A stretch of 64,000 nucleotides of DNA from Gnetum montanum (taxonomy: Eukaryota > Streptophyta > Gnetopsida > Gnetales > Gnetaceae). Position numbers and translations under genes: made by a program. The first letter of the stretch is position 1. Each line of letters starts with the position of its first letter. Under the pieces are notes generated by a model. It was given only the letters and a program-made list of their open reading frames with translations. It made no database searches and was not told the DNA's origin. Location: the NCBI GenBank assembly GCA_015680685.1, contig MNCI01022277.1, forward strand, positions 2,258 to 66,257. Reading direction: 5' to 3'. This document shows, piece by piece, positions 21,691-33,850 of the stretch.

Positions 21691-24440
21691 AAAGTTGTTG
21701 CAAGTCATCAACAAATGGCCAATACCCTTTGGTTGCTGATATCTTGAGCTAACTGGAATTGATCCATGGATATGCGAGCATCACATTTACACCAACCCAT
21801 CCATGAAGCTAAGAAGGTAGCTACAAATGGAGTTGAATCCCAAACTAAAGCAAATAATCAAGGAGGAAATAGAACAACTCCTCAAGGCAGGGTTCATCAA
21901 TCCCATTGTAGAGTGGGTTAGCCCACTCATAATTATGCCAAAGAAAGCTAGCAAGTGGCAGGTCTACATTAACTTTAGGTTGCTAAACATGGTAACATTT
22001 AAAGATCATTTCCCATTACCATTTGTGAATCAAGTGTAGGATACTATCTTTGGGCATTGCTATTATAGCTTCTTGTATGGGTATAGTGGCTAAAACCAAA
22101 TCAAAATTACACCAAAAAATTAGGCCAAGACAACATTCATGATTCCATGAGGGACTTTTGCATATTGTAAGATGTCGTTTGGTCTATGAAATCCCTTATA
22201 ACATTTCAATGATTGGTCCTTAGTATTTTTCAATACAAAATTTCTAGCAGGGTAGAAGTCTTCATGGATGACTTCTCTACCTATGGGGCTACATTTGAGA
22301 AAGCCTTGGACCACCTTAAGTAGGTGCCAAAAAGATGCATTGAAATAAATCTTAAGCTCAATTGGTAGAAAAGCCACTTAATGGTCTAGGGAGGCATAGT
22401 ACTAGGATGTAGAATTACTCAAGTAGGGATTAAGATAGACTCAGGAAAGATAAGGGCCATCCAAGGAATCACATACCAACCAAAGATAGTTAAAGATGTT
22501 GGATCATTCCTTGGACACACTGGCTACTACTGATGATTCATAATGAATTTCTCTAGGATTGCAAAGCCATTGGTCGAGCTTACAAAGAAAGATGCTCCAT
22601 TTGTTTGGACCAAGGAGTGTGAACATGCATTCCAACTACTAAAGGAGAAAATCGTAGAAAATCTAATTCTACAGGCACTAGACTAGTCCAAGCCATTTCA
22701 CATAATGACAAATCCATCTAATTATGCCTTGGGAACTATGCTTACATATTTGGATGATAAGAAATGTTCATATTACATCCACTACATGAGACAAAGCATT
22801 ATGGATGCACAATTGAATTACACCACAACTAAGAAGAACTAATAGTAGTGGTGTATGATCTTAAAAGGTTTAGGCACTATGTGCTTTCTAATAAAATATT
22901 TGTACATATAGATCATAGCACCATCCACTCATAATGAATAAGTTGACGATGAGCCCCCCTGCATCATACAATGGATTGTGATCTTATAGGAATATGATAT
23001 TACAATGGTAGATTGGAAAGGAATTGAGAATGTGATTAGTGAACATCTCAATTGATTAAGATGGGATAATAAAGAGGAGAGTTCACTTGTTAATCAATTT
23101 CCAAATAAACCCCTCTTTACAGGAGTAATAATTGACCAAGTGTTCACTGAACCAAAATGGTATGATAGCATCCTCACTTACCTTCTCATTTAGGAGATGA
23201 CACAAGATCTAGACTTTAGGAAGAAACAACAGTTTCTTCATCGGGCAAAGTACTTCATGGAAATCAATGGACACCTTTACAATGTGTGTGTCAATAGCCT
23301 AGTTCATTGGTGTGTCCCTGATGTGGATTAATTACATGTTCTCCAAGATACTCATGAAGGCCCTTATAGAGGTCACTATGTAGGGAGGTGTATAGTCATA
23401 AAAATCTTGATGGTAAGATACTATTGGCCTCAAATCTTCAAGGACATCCACTAATTTGTTTGATCTTATGGGTGTTGTCAAAGAGATGGTGGGATGACAA
23501 CTCGAATGAAGGTTCCTTAATAGTGGATTTAGCCACTAGAGCCCTTTGACATATGGGGCATAGATTTTATGGGTTCCATCACACCCATGTCCAATGAAAA
23601 GACATATATCATTGTAGCAATTAACTACTATACCAAATGGGTAGAAAGAGTAGCCTTCAACAATTATACATCATCCACTACTACTAAATTTGTACAACAA
23701 CATGTTGTAAACAAGTTTGAGGTGCCACGAGCACTAATTTTTGACAATGAAAATCATTTTATAGGTGCCACTTCTAGAAAGTTGATGCAATGCTTGGGGA
23801 TTGAACATAAATTAACAACACCCTATCACCCCAAGCTAATGGTTAAGTAGAGGTAACTAACTAAGACATCACAAAGATCTAAACAAAAACCATAAGCAAA
23901 TATAGGAGAGATTGGAGCAAAAAATTCAATGATGCCCTTTGGGCCTACTACTTAACATGAAAACTTTCTATTGGCTACTCTTCCTATGAGTTAGTGTGTG
24001 GAAAACTTCCAACACTTCTAGTTCAATCTAAGCTCTTTACACTTTCAATAGCCTGTGACATGAATCTTGACCTAAGTCTAGCCCAAAAAGAAACACTGAT
24101 TAACGTCAACATGCTAGAAAAAAACTAATTGATGGCCCTATCTTTGAATGAAGTATATAAGGCATTCAATAAATAATTACATGATTGAAGAATATAGAAA
24201 GTGAAATTTCAACTAGGAGATAAGATTCTTTACTGGAATCCTACACATGTACCTCAAAAAAAAATTGCAAAGATTGTGGAAAGGACCTTACATAATTAAT
24301 GAAACCTTTTCTTCTATGGCCATGATCATATACAAACCCAAGAGCCCAAATAAAAATTAGTTGATTAAAATCCAGCAAGTGTAGCTTTTCCATGAGCCAA
24401 AGCAAGCTAGTGCAACAAATACTTCAACAGATGGAAAATC
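21691..24440 (+). pseudogene. pol of Athila-like element D (RT, RNase H, integrase)
   Basis: RT: MELNPKLKQIIKEEIEQLLK at 21827, WVSPLIIMPKK, FPLPFVNQV, then VFMDDFSTYGATFEKALDHL near 22260 with the Athila-type FMDD box. RNase H near 22700-23050 includes NPSNYALGTMLTYLDD and ITMVDWKG. Integrase zinc segment near 23340-23500 (HEGPYRGHY..GCCQRD). Catalytic core at 23540-23860: WGIDFMGSI, INYYTKWVE, LIFDNENHFIGATSRKLM and TTPYHPKLMVK. Dozens of stops make it non-functional. Confidence 0.88.
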
Positions 24441-25700
24441 ATGTTTAATTTTTTAGATCTCCTCCTTCCAACTTAGTTGTGGGGAAGATGGCCATCAATG
24501 CTAATCATCCATATGGCTCCNTTTTTGTACTATTGACTCAGTCATGACTTCTTCTTCATGGAATAGGTAGTGAGTCCATGTCATCCACCCATCAACAAAA
24601 TCTATGGTTTTCCTTGTTCTAGAAGTTTGAGATCCCTTTTATTAAAAAAAAAATTAATAAATTTATGACATTGGTAGTTTTTGGAATTGGAAAAGATTCA
24701 AAGATTTGAATAGGGTATGACTTCAAAGGGACTTAGTACTCTTCGCAATCTTCTACTTACTTGAGTACTTAAGTATTCTCATCAACTTATTATTGATCCA
24801 TGTTCTAATAATAGGAAGTCAAATAATTCTTTGCATGGTGTGTTTCCCATCCAAACAATAGAAAATAAATAAATAAAAAAAGAAAAAAAACATGATGGGA
24901 ATTCAAAGCACACCCCTTAGACAAATAAATAGGCTATAAGCACTATTTACAGGCATGCATGCTTGAAGTTCCCCTTTAACTAAGGCCCTATCTCACTTCC
25001 TACTTCTTTTTTCTTCTATTTATGAAATGGTGGTTTTTTTATGGGATCACTCTTGTGTCTTGAGAGGGTGGGTTTGTCTTGGAGTGGTGATGCAAAGTCA
25101 TTAAACAAGGTTGGTTTTGGTTTGGACTAAAGATGGATCTTCTTTGGTCATTTTAAACATAAAAATCCATAAGGGACTTCTTATAACCTTAGTTGGAATT
25201 CCATTCCACCTTCTCTATCATCCATCTATGTTGACCATAATTCACCTCACTACTAGTTTTCATGTTCTTAATTCTATGTCTTGGTCTGACATATTTGAAT
25301 TCTTAGTTAGATTCTTCCAAGTTTTGATTCTTAACTTCCATTAACCATTAGTCACCTATGGGGCCCATAGACTTCTTAGGTTGAGGTTATGTATGAGCAA
25401 AAAAAAATGGCATGTTCCTACTATGGGGAGGACCACTTGCATATCTCTTGGTCAAGTTTGTTAAGCACCTTATCCTTTAACATTTTTGCAAACCGAATCT
25501 TTTGTACGCCCATCTTCTACATCACACCATGTGTTCCTTTATAAATTTTATTCATTAAATATATTATTCATCAAATTTTTCAATTTTTGGGCTTTTAAAG
25601 ATTCTCTTCAATGATTTTATCATATTCTTGGCTTTTTTGGGATTCCATAGACCTAATTTCATTGAAAAATTCATTATATTTTTTCAGATATTAATGTTTG
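24441..25700 (+). other. spacer between pol and ORF3 of element D
   Basis: No convincing domain. One ambiguous base at 24521. A 77-codon open stretch at 25111-25344 shows no family resemblance and is probably chance. Confidence 0.45.
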
Positions 25701-25802
25701 AAAATTTTTGTTGATGGGCCCCTTATATGGAGCCCCATCAATGGAGCTGACCCATATACAAGGCCCTATATGTGGGGCCCCATTGACATAAGGGAAAAAT
25801 AG

Positions 25803-25810
25803 TATAAATA
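25803..25810 (+). promoter_or_regulatory. internal TATA box before ORF3 of element D
   Basis: TATAAATA lies just after a segment rich in GGGCCCCAT words (25710-25790) that resembles the U3 of this element's own LTR (58040-58150). It sits about 150 bp upstream of a strong splice donor and 460 bp upstream of the ORF3 ATG. Confidence 0.55.
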
Positions 25811-25956
25811 GGCATGACCCCACTTAGAAAAGTTTACATTTTTTCATAAATGCCAAAGGAGTTTTTCAATTTTCAGAGCCTAGAACCTTCTTGAGCCTAT
25901 AACTTTCAAACCATTTATTCAAATCGTTTCATTCTTTGACCCTATAGCTACCAAAG

Positions 25957-26263
25957 GTAAGCTCTTTGTTGTGGGGATCACAAATGTACCATTTTTGATA
26001 AAAAAATATTTCAAAAAGTTTTCTAACTCCCACCAAGGTTTAACTAAGAAATCAACCATTAAAAACCAAGTTACAAGAGTTAAACCTTTCCAACGAGCTT
26101 CGGTGACATTTATAATGAATAATTAATAAATAATTAATAAAATAATTAATATACCTTGGTCCAACCTTAGCCAAAGTGTAACTAACTAATGAGAAAAGGT
26201 ATCCAAGAAAAATGCAAAGTTACACATTATATTTACTAATCCATGGATGTGTTGTGATTGTAG
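25957..26263 (+). other. predicted 5'-UTR intron of ORF3
   Basis: Donor AAAG|GTAAGC at 25957 and acceptor ATTGTAG ending at 26263, directly before the ORF3 ATG. A+T-rich, 307 bp, as for plant introns. Prediction only. Confidence 0.5.
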
Positions 26264-27690
26264 ATGGCACCAAAAGGGAAGAACACATAGAAAGCAAGAT
26301 CATCCCAACCAAGGGAGAAATGACCTAGAATGGGAAGAGGCCAAGAATAGCCCCAAGAAGAATCACTTGTAACCTACACTATAGGTCCTCTCAGGTAAGA
26401 GGAAGAAGTGGAATTTATCAAATAAATTCTAGAACTAGCAATAGCAACAATAGAGCACTTCCATCGGGATCATGCCCCAGTGCAAATAGCAAATCTTAAG
26501 GGGACCATAACAGAGGCTTACCTAAATTAGATTAAATCAAGGTCCAAAAATTGGTGCTCCAGGAGTTAAATTTTGGTCCTTTCCTAAAGCATGCACTAAG
26601 AAAAGTACAAAACTAGCTAAAGGCCTCTCCCTTGTGGCCAATCATCACTTCCACCAGGGAGTGGTACTAGAACAAGAGTGAAAATCAAGGATATATCAAT
26701 GTTCTACTTGATGCAAGCCATTGCTGTAGTGCTTTGGTTACCTAAAATAAGGGTAAATCTTATTGAAATTCCAATGTAGATAGATCCAAGAATCAAGAAA
26801 GAATGGATGTAATAGTGTTATGGTGTCCATCGTAAGGAGTTTGGTGCACTCACACTAGCCAAAAGGATCCATTATATGATTGTAGCCTTCCACCTCAATC
26901 CCATAGTGAGGCCAAGCAAAATCACTACCTTCTTTGCCCAAGCATGCACTACTCTAAGTGGGAGATTCGCAGTCAACCTTTTGTAGCAAATCTATTTAGA
27001 GATGGAGAAGCGGTTTAAAGAAAATAAATGCAAAAGGAAGGCACTTCCCTTTCCATGCCTCATCAGAAAAATTTGTTGAAGGAAAGGGATAGCCCATTAC
27101 ACCAATGATAGTGTTAGAATTTTTCTTACTACCAACTAGGTAGAAATGATGAAGGATAAAATTCCTACCACAACTATCCACAAAGAGGAGTAGTGACCAC
27201 TACCTCCACCGACCACTCAAACAACTATGCCAGACATTACTGCAACTATCCAATAGTTGTAAGAATATAGAGAATGGCTTTTCAATGAACAAGAGCAATA
27301 AATAGGCATGAGTGGAAAGGACCCATCCATCTATAGACTAGCCATGAGTCACCTTAATAAGGTGGCCTAAATAATCAATTTTATGGGTGAGGGTGGATTC
27401 ATTTTTTAGGCCCAAAGAACGTAGTTGCCTGCGAGGTTGAATCCAAGAACTAGAGAGGTCATAGTATCTCTCATAGAATAAAAAACACTCTTAAAAATCT
27501 CTAAAAATGTTGTGACCTTCTCAATGCACTTGGAGGAGGGTGAGGGGATAATAGTTTTGGTAATGTAGCACTAGGGATAGGAAATAGTAGTAGAAGCAGT
27601 CATTGACAGGATTATTGAAATGCTCAATGCACCTGTGGCATTTTCACTAGACATCATTGCACTTAGATATGTGTAGAAATTCACAAGGAC
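26264..27690 (+). pseudogene. ORF3 of Athila-like element D, first segment
   Basis: ATG at 26264 (MAPKGKNT.KARSS..) opens a frame that can be followed, through stops probably derived from CAG/CAA/TGG, to the insertion point at 27690. Features are a basic N-terminus, IEHFHRDHAPVQIANLKGTI, and FPFPCLIRK-like wording near 27050 (read FPCLIRKIC), similar to the conserved segment of Athila ORF3. A Gln-rich, likely helical part then leads to LRYV.KFTRT. Athila ORF3 is sometimes called env-like, but I see no membrane segment here. The frame resumes at 38722 after the nested element. Confidence 0.6.
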
Positions 27691-29346
27691 TATTATGATA
27701 ATTAAAAATGTTAATGGCTGGAACATTGAGGGGTTCACAGGCACACAACCTAACCTTGAGTCCATGCGAGGACCTATTGGAGGCGAAGATAGGGTGCCCT
27801 GAATGACCTTGTCAAACAAATAGGGACTTTACTGGATGCAATTGGGGTGTAGCATGGTTAGCTATGATGCTAATGAAAAATGGTGCTAAGTGTGTAATTG
27901 GTGTTTATGGTGTCAGTAGTGTCAATGGTGTCAAGCATAGTCACGGGTGCCCTAGGGGGCAAGCATAGTCAAGGGTTTTGGTAAAAATGAGGGTGTCAAC
28001 ATGTGGAGACTACCACCCAAGCATAGTTGTAATATGACTACATGTTAAAAATAGTGAAAATGCAAATAAAGTACAAAAAATGCAAGAGATAGAAATGAAA
28101 CACTACCCAAAATGTGGTTGAACGTAGTTAATACCAAAAGAAGTGAGAAGGTACACAGTGTACAACAGGTATAGTGGAGAGCATAGTCATAGTCTTGTGG
28201 GTGTTTGGCTATGTAGAGTGGCATTTTGCCATAGTGTTTGTGCCTCCTTGATTGGCCACTACAATGTGCAGTGGGCTAGAGTATCCTGTAGTGAGTTATA
28301 GTGGTGTGCAACCTTTCCTTACTCTAGTTCACTAGTGTGCCTTTGAATTTTTGTTTGCCCAAAATGCTAAGATGCTCAAATTTTCCAACTTACCCAAACT
28401 TGCCAATCCCAAAAATTTTGAGTATGGGGGTATTTATAGGCTTGTAGTTAGTAACAAATGTGGGGAAACTGCCACATGGTAGAGGGAGCAGTTGGGACTA
28501 TGCTATTTCTCAACTACGCTCTCCACTGAGGCTAGTGGTGTTATGCTTTGCTATACTCTATTGAACTTTGTGAGACTGCAAGACTATGACTGTGCTACCA
28601 ACTACATGTATATGTGTCAAGAGGACTACAATGTACCTAAAAAATGTAATTTTTGAGAATACACTCTGGGACTATGCTCTCCACTATCTTGCATGGGGTC
28701 GAGCATAGGTATAATTTTGGGGATAAAAAGGAGATATAAAAAGGATGCATCTTGCTAACTACACTTGCTAGGGATGAGTCAAAGTTGAGTTGAGTGTTGG
28801 TGATATGTTTTGGAGGCCTTTGGAGGCTATTTTGATTGACAATTCTTAACTATGCTTTGGACTGAGGGATAGCATAGTCCCATACTTAAGAAGAAATTTT
28901 GCAAAAAATGGCTATGTGCTGACTACTTTCTCCATGGGAGGTTGACTACACTTCCAACAGGGATGAGTGTAGTCCCAACAGTTATCAAAACTTGTAGAAA
29001 CTGGATTCCGACTGACTACACTCAATTATTCTTTAGGGCATTGGAGAGTGTAGTCTCAACACTTAGAAAATTTTGCAGTAGCTAGCTTGATACTTAGAAG
29101 AGATTGCAAAACTGGCCTTTGTGTTGACTACACTCTGACTATGCTCTAGGGTAGTGGAAAGCATAGTTTCAACACTTCAAAAATTTTTGAAAACTACACC
29201 TTCATGTTGACTATGCTGAACTATGCTCTAGAGCAATGGAGAACATAGTCTCAACACTTAGAAAATTTTGCAAAAAATGGCCTTGTACTAACAGTTAGAC
29301 AAATTTGTACTTGGGATGCCATAGTCCAAATTTTAGTGGTGTTTCA
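27691..29346 (-). mobile_element. 3' LTR of Tat element E
   Basis: On the minus strand starts TGAAACACCACT at 29346. TATA box on the minus strand near 28428-28440. The inner half carries repeated hairpins of the type ACTATGCTCT...AGAGCATAGT, a different vocabulary from the A/B/C LTRs, although the outer 100 bp near 27700 align with them. Confidence 0.85.
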
Positions 29347-29361
29347 TTGGTCCCTCTTTAT
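29347..29361 (-). promoter_or_regulatory. polypurine tract of element E
   Basis: Minus-strand CAATAAAGAGGGACC adjoining the LTR start, equivalent to the tract before the other Tat LTRs. Confidence 0.65.
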
Positions 29362-30640
29362 TGATGTCTAGAGGAGTGGGCCAAGAGACATTGGCAAAGA
29401 ATGACAAAACACTATAGCAGGCCTGGCATCAAAATTACTTCTTTGTACCTGATCGAATGTCATTACACCATGCTCAAAAGTGTAGTGGATAGTGGCATGT
29501 TGGAAATAAAGGACATAGGTAATGTGCTAGGGATAAAAGGGGAGATGAAATGCAAACAAGATGTCATGATGCAAGTTACAAAGTTAGCATGGCTAATGAT
29601 GAACATGGCACTAGAGTGGCCTACCTCTAAAAATGTTGATCTCTCATTAAAGTGCTCATGAGAGAGTCAATGTGGATTCAAGGCTAGACTGGTTGTGAGA
29701 TTACAACACTACTAGTTTGCTTGGGAAAATGCTTTTCCTTGTTCACTTTTCTTTGTTTTTGTTCTTTCTTTTTTGCTTTTGGGATGAACCTGCTTTGGGT
29801 TTGACACATTGCTAAATGCTAACTACAAAGAAATTTTCATCAAGTGGACTACATGCCATTGAATGGGCTTTGCTTTGATGCTTGTGAAATTGTGTTGCAT
29901 CTATAGGATAGGTGTTTCTTGCCTGGGATGATTTGTGTTACATCCACATGGGCTTTGACCAACGAATAGAGGCTTCCCAAAGGATGACTTATGATACATT
30001 TTCCTTGGGTTCTACAGTTTGACTTGGAAAGGGTGCCATGTGTTCACATCATATGAGCATTAGAGAGGTTTGCAATCTTGACTATGCAGGGGAATGTAAG
30101 AGTATCAATACATAGGAATGGATGTGGGTAGGCTATAGTGGGGTAGTAGGGATGCGCACTCTTGAGAGGCTTAACTACTTTAATTATGCACATTAGAACA
30201 ATGTGGTGACTTGCTTCTACGATGGTATGCGTCTTTGCATGACTACCCAAAGCTTCATCCTACAAACACAACTATGAGAGGACAAGAAAAACACACAACA
30301 CAAATGAAAATAAAACATTGGATGTGAAGATTCTGTAGGTGCTCTAAAGGCTATACTAGTCACAAATGTTCAAAAAAAAGCTAGTCAAAGTGTTAGGGCT
30401 AATGATGGTATGAGTGCTCCAAAGGCTATACTAGTGGCAAGTCCTCAAAAAGCTAGTAAAATTCTAGGGGGTGATGATGCTATAGGTGCTCGAAAGGCTA
30501 CATCAACAATAGGTGCTCCATTCTAGGACTACAATATCCCCTTCCACATGGTTTAGAAAAAGGGGGGAGGNGGAGGGAGAGGAGGGAAAGGGGTGGGGGA
30601 AAAAGTTGGAGCTATTCTTTCTTGCTTGCTTGCTTGTAAA
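29362..30640 (-). other. 3' UTR of element E
   Basis: Related to the 3' UTRs of copies A-C (for example ATAGGATAGGTGTTTCTTGC near 29905). A G/A-rich run at 30556-30605 includes an ambiguous base at 30571. No gene seen. Confidence 0.6.
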
Positions 30641-32620
30641 ACTATGTGTGGCTAATTGCAAACCTAGTTTAAGGTCATCGTAGACTGTGGTATGCTAGTT
30701 GATAGTCCTAGAAGACTACTATGTGCTAGTTTAATGCTGTAGTAGACATGTGCTATGTCAATTGACCATCATAGTGAATGTATGTTGTGCCAATTTAATG
30801 TCATGACCCAAGGATGAGTTATGCTAGTTTAGAGTCATGGCGAATGAGTGTTGTTTATCTTGTTGGATCAATGTGTGTTGCTTCATGCTAGGCATGCTTG
30901 TGCATAGCCATACTATGTTCTTGCAAAATCTTGCAACATTAACTAGAAAAAAAAAGATGTCAAGTGGCACCTATGTTAACAAAGTCAATGTGCACAAATG
31001 GAAAAAGCAATGTAGTTAAATTTTCCCATGTATGTGAGTTATTAAGAAGGTAAACATGCTTGTGCTAGATTTAGGCCTTGGTAGGCTATGTGCATGCTCA
31101 TTTAGATCTTAGCAGACCATAGGGATAGAATTAAAAGTGATAGTTTAAGCCTATTTTAGGCTGTAGTAGTAGTTTAAGGCCATTTTAGGCCCCAACAGTA
31201 GTTTAAGGCCATTCCAGGCCATGTGTTGCCAGTTTAAAGCCATGGTGGGCTATAGCAATAATTTTAGGCCATTCCAAGCCATTTTGTTGTCAGTTTAAGG
31301 CCATGGTAGGCTATGACGATAGTTTTAAGCCATTCTGGGCTATTGTATTGCTAGTTTAAGGCCATGGTAGGCCATGATGTTACTAGTTTGGGACCATAGT
31401 AGGCCAAAATGATGGGGGATCAAGGGTGATATTTTAAGGCCATTCTGGGCGATAGGATCACTAGTTTAAGGCCATGGAGGGCTACATGTTGCCATTTTAA
31501 GACCACAGTAGGTCATAGGATCACTAGTTTAAGGTGATGGTGGGCTGCATGTTGCTAGTTTAAGGCCATAGTGGGTTGTAGGGATGGAATTAATAGTAAT
31601 AGTTTTAGGCCATTCCTGGCTACAATGATAGTTTAAGGTCATTTTTGGTTGCAATGGTATTTAAGACCATTCCGAGTCCCATGTTGCCAGTTTAAGGCCA
31701 TGGCGGGCCATGTGTTGCTAGTTTATGGCCATGGCAAGCTACCTATTGTTAGTTTAAGGCCATTTTAGGCTGCAGTGATGGGATTGCAAGTTTAAGGTCA
31801 TTTCAGGCCATAGCAAGAGGATTAAAAGTGATAGTTTTAGTCTGTTCTAGGCCATGTGTTGCTAGTTTAAGGGCATGGTAGACTATAGTGATAGTTTTAG
31901 GCCATTTTGGGCCATAGATGCTAGTTTAAGGCCATGGCAGGCCACGATGATAGTTTAAGGCCATTTTAGGCTGCATGTTTTGCTAGCTTAAGGCCATTTA
32001 GGCCACATGTGTTACTAGTTTAAGGCCATTTCAAGCCATGCACTGCTAGTTTAGGGCCATGATGGGCCATGTATACTATTAGTTTAAGGTTATTTTGGGC
32101 CATAGTAATGGAATTACTAGTTTAGGACCATTCTGGACCATAGTAAGAGGAGTAAAAGTGATAGTTTTAGGCCATTTTCGACTATAGCAGTAGTTTAAGA
32201 CCATTCTAGGCTACAACGGTAGTTTAAGGCCATTCTAGGCCCCATGTTGCTAGTTTAAGGCCATGGTGGACCATGTGTTGCCAATTTAAGGCCATGGCGA
32301 GCCACCTATTGGTAGTTTAAGGCAATTTTGGGCCATAGTGATGGGATTGCTAGTTTAGGATCATTTCGGGCCATAGAAAGAGGATTAATGAAAGTAGTTT
32401 AAGGCCATTCTAGGTCACTCGTCACTAGTTTAAGGGCATGGTAGGCCATAACATTGCTAGTTTAAGGCCATGGTGGGTTGTGTATACTACTAGTTTAAGG
32501 CCATTTTGGGCCATGGTAAGGGGATTGATAGTTTTTTGCCATTCCAGGCTGTATATGCTAGTTTAAGGCCATGGTGGGCTGCATGTCACTAGTTTAAGGC
32601 CATGTCAGGCCATGTATTGT
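30641..32620. repeat. large minisatellite array of element E
   Basis: Two blocks. From 30641 to 30880 there is a short, degenerate array like the post-integrase repeats. From about 31080 to 32620 there are roughly 45 units of about 30-35 bp reading AGTTTAAGGCCATGGTGGGC on the plus strand (reverse: CCTTAAACTAGCA-like). The larger block directly follows protease and corresponds in place to 51380-51720 of copy C, where only about ten units remain. Confidence 0.9.
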
Positions 32621-32896
32621 GATCTCTTTTTTTTTTCTATTATTTTAATTTTTTGTGATTTTTATGCATTTTGATGTTTTTTTTATGCATGCAGGAAAAT
32701 GTGTTAAGGAAACAACAACAGAAATGTAAAGTAAGCTATCAAATGCATAAGTGATGTGGATGGTAATATAAGTGATTAAACTAAATGCAAACAATATGCT
32801 ACAATGGTAATGCAAAAGAAATGAGGAGTAAAATGTAGGGTGCATAGATGTCTATGGCAGGTAGACACATAGCATGTGTTGGACTAAGGAAATGCC

Positions 32897-33850
32897 TTAG
32901 TTACATAGTTTCTTCCTAACCCAATGTTGATTAGGGAGTGCATAGGACCTAGATTGCACTATTCGGTAGTCTACTTGATCCTTTCTTGCTATGTTGAAGG
33001 GCAATTCTACCCATAGGGCATCCTTTGGGAGGTTGGCCTTGTGCATTTTTCTATCATCCTTTACTACAGATGTGTCATCAGGGAATTCCACCTTTGACCC
33101 TTGCTCCATATCAATGTTGTTGATAGTCAAAGGGGTAGCATTATCACCATGGATGATAACTTTACCACCTTTGTATGGAAGGTGGATTTCTTGGTGGATC
33201 AAAGAGGAGATGACTTGTAACTAGGCTAGCCATGGCTTGTTCAATATCAGGTTAAAGCCTGGCATTTCCTATATGATGATGAATTTGGCAGTGGTAGGGA
33301 ATTGCTCCACTACCACAAGGCTATGGTTACCATGCCCTTGATAGTGACACATGATCCATTGAAAGATTTCAAGCACATAGTTTTTTTTTGCATGATTTGA
33401 TTTGTGAGGCCTAGCTTGTTGATGACAGTGTATGGTATTACGTTTGTTGCTACACTATCATTGACATGCATCCTATAGATCTTACATTGCTTGACATGTA
33501 TGGTGATGAACATGGGGACTATTATGACCTTCCCTTGCTTGGCATTGACATTGTGCCTCAACACAAAATGCAACTAATGTGGAGCTTGATTCCTATGGTG
33601 TAGGAGGCAACATCATAGCATGGATGGAATTCTCATCTGCTGGGATGTCCTCCATGATAAGAATGGAGGTTAGCATCTGCACTAGTATTTCTCAGTGGGT
33701 AGATGAGGTCATGATCAAGTCATACAAGCTTAACATTATGTTCTTCTACTTTAGTGCTTGTTTAACTTGGGCTAATGCATTTGTGAAGTCTTTTCCATTA
33801 GCTATTTTTTTAACCTTGACCTCCTCCATGTAGCCTAAGAGATGGATTTC
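32897..33850 (-). pseudogene. aspartic protease region of element E
   Basis: Minus-strand frames read ITIHVKQCKIYRMHVNDSVA then TNVIPYTVINKLGL near 33420-33480, the retropepsin active-site loop, aligned with VQVDDGAATNFIPF of copy C. It is followed by IHQEIHLPYKGGKVIIHGDN near 33180. The protease cleaves Gag-Pol. The catalytic loop is altered and the frame broken. Confidence 0.65.

Noticed and set aside
32991-33224. Plus-strand open stretch opposite the element E protease
   Set aside because: Shadow of the minus-strand protease frame; no domain features.
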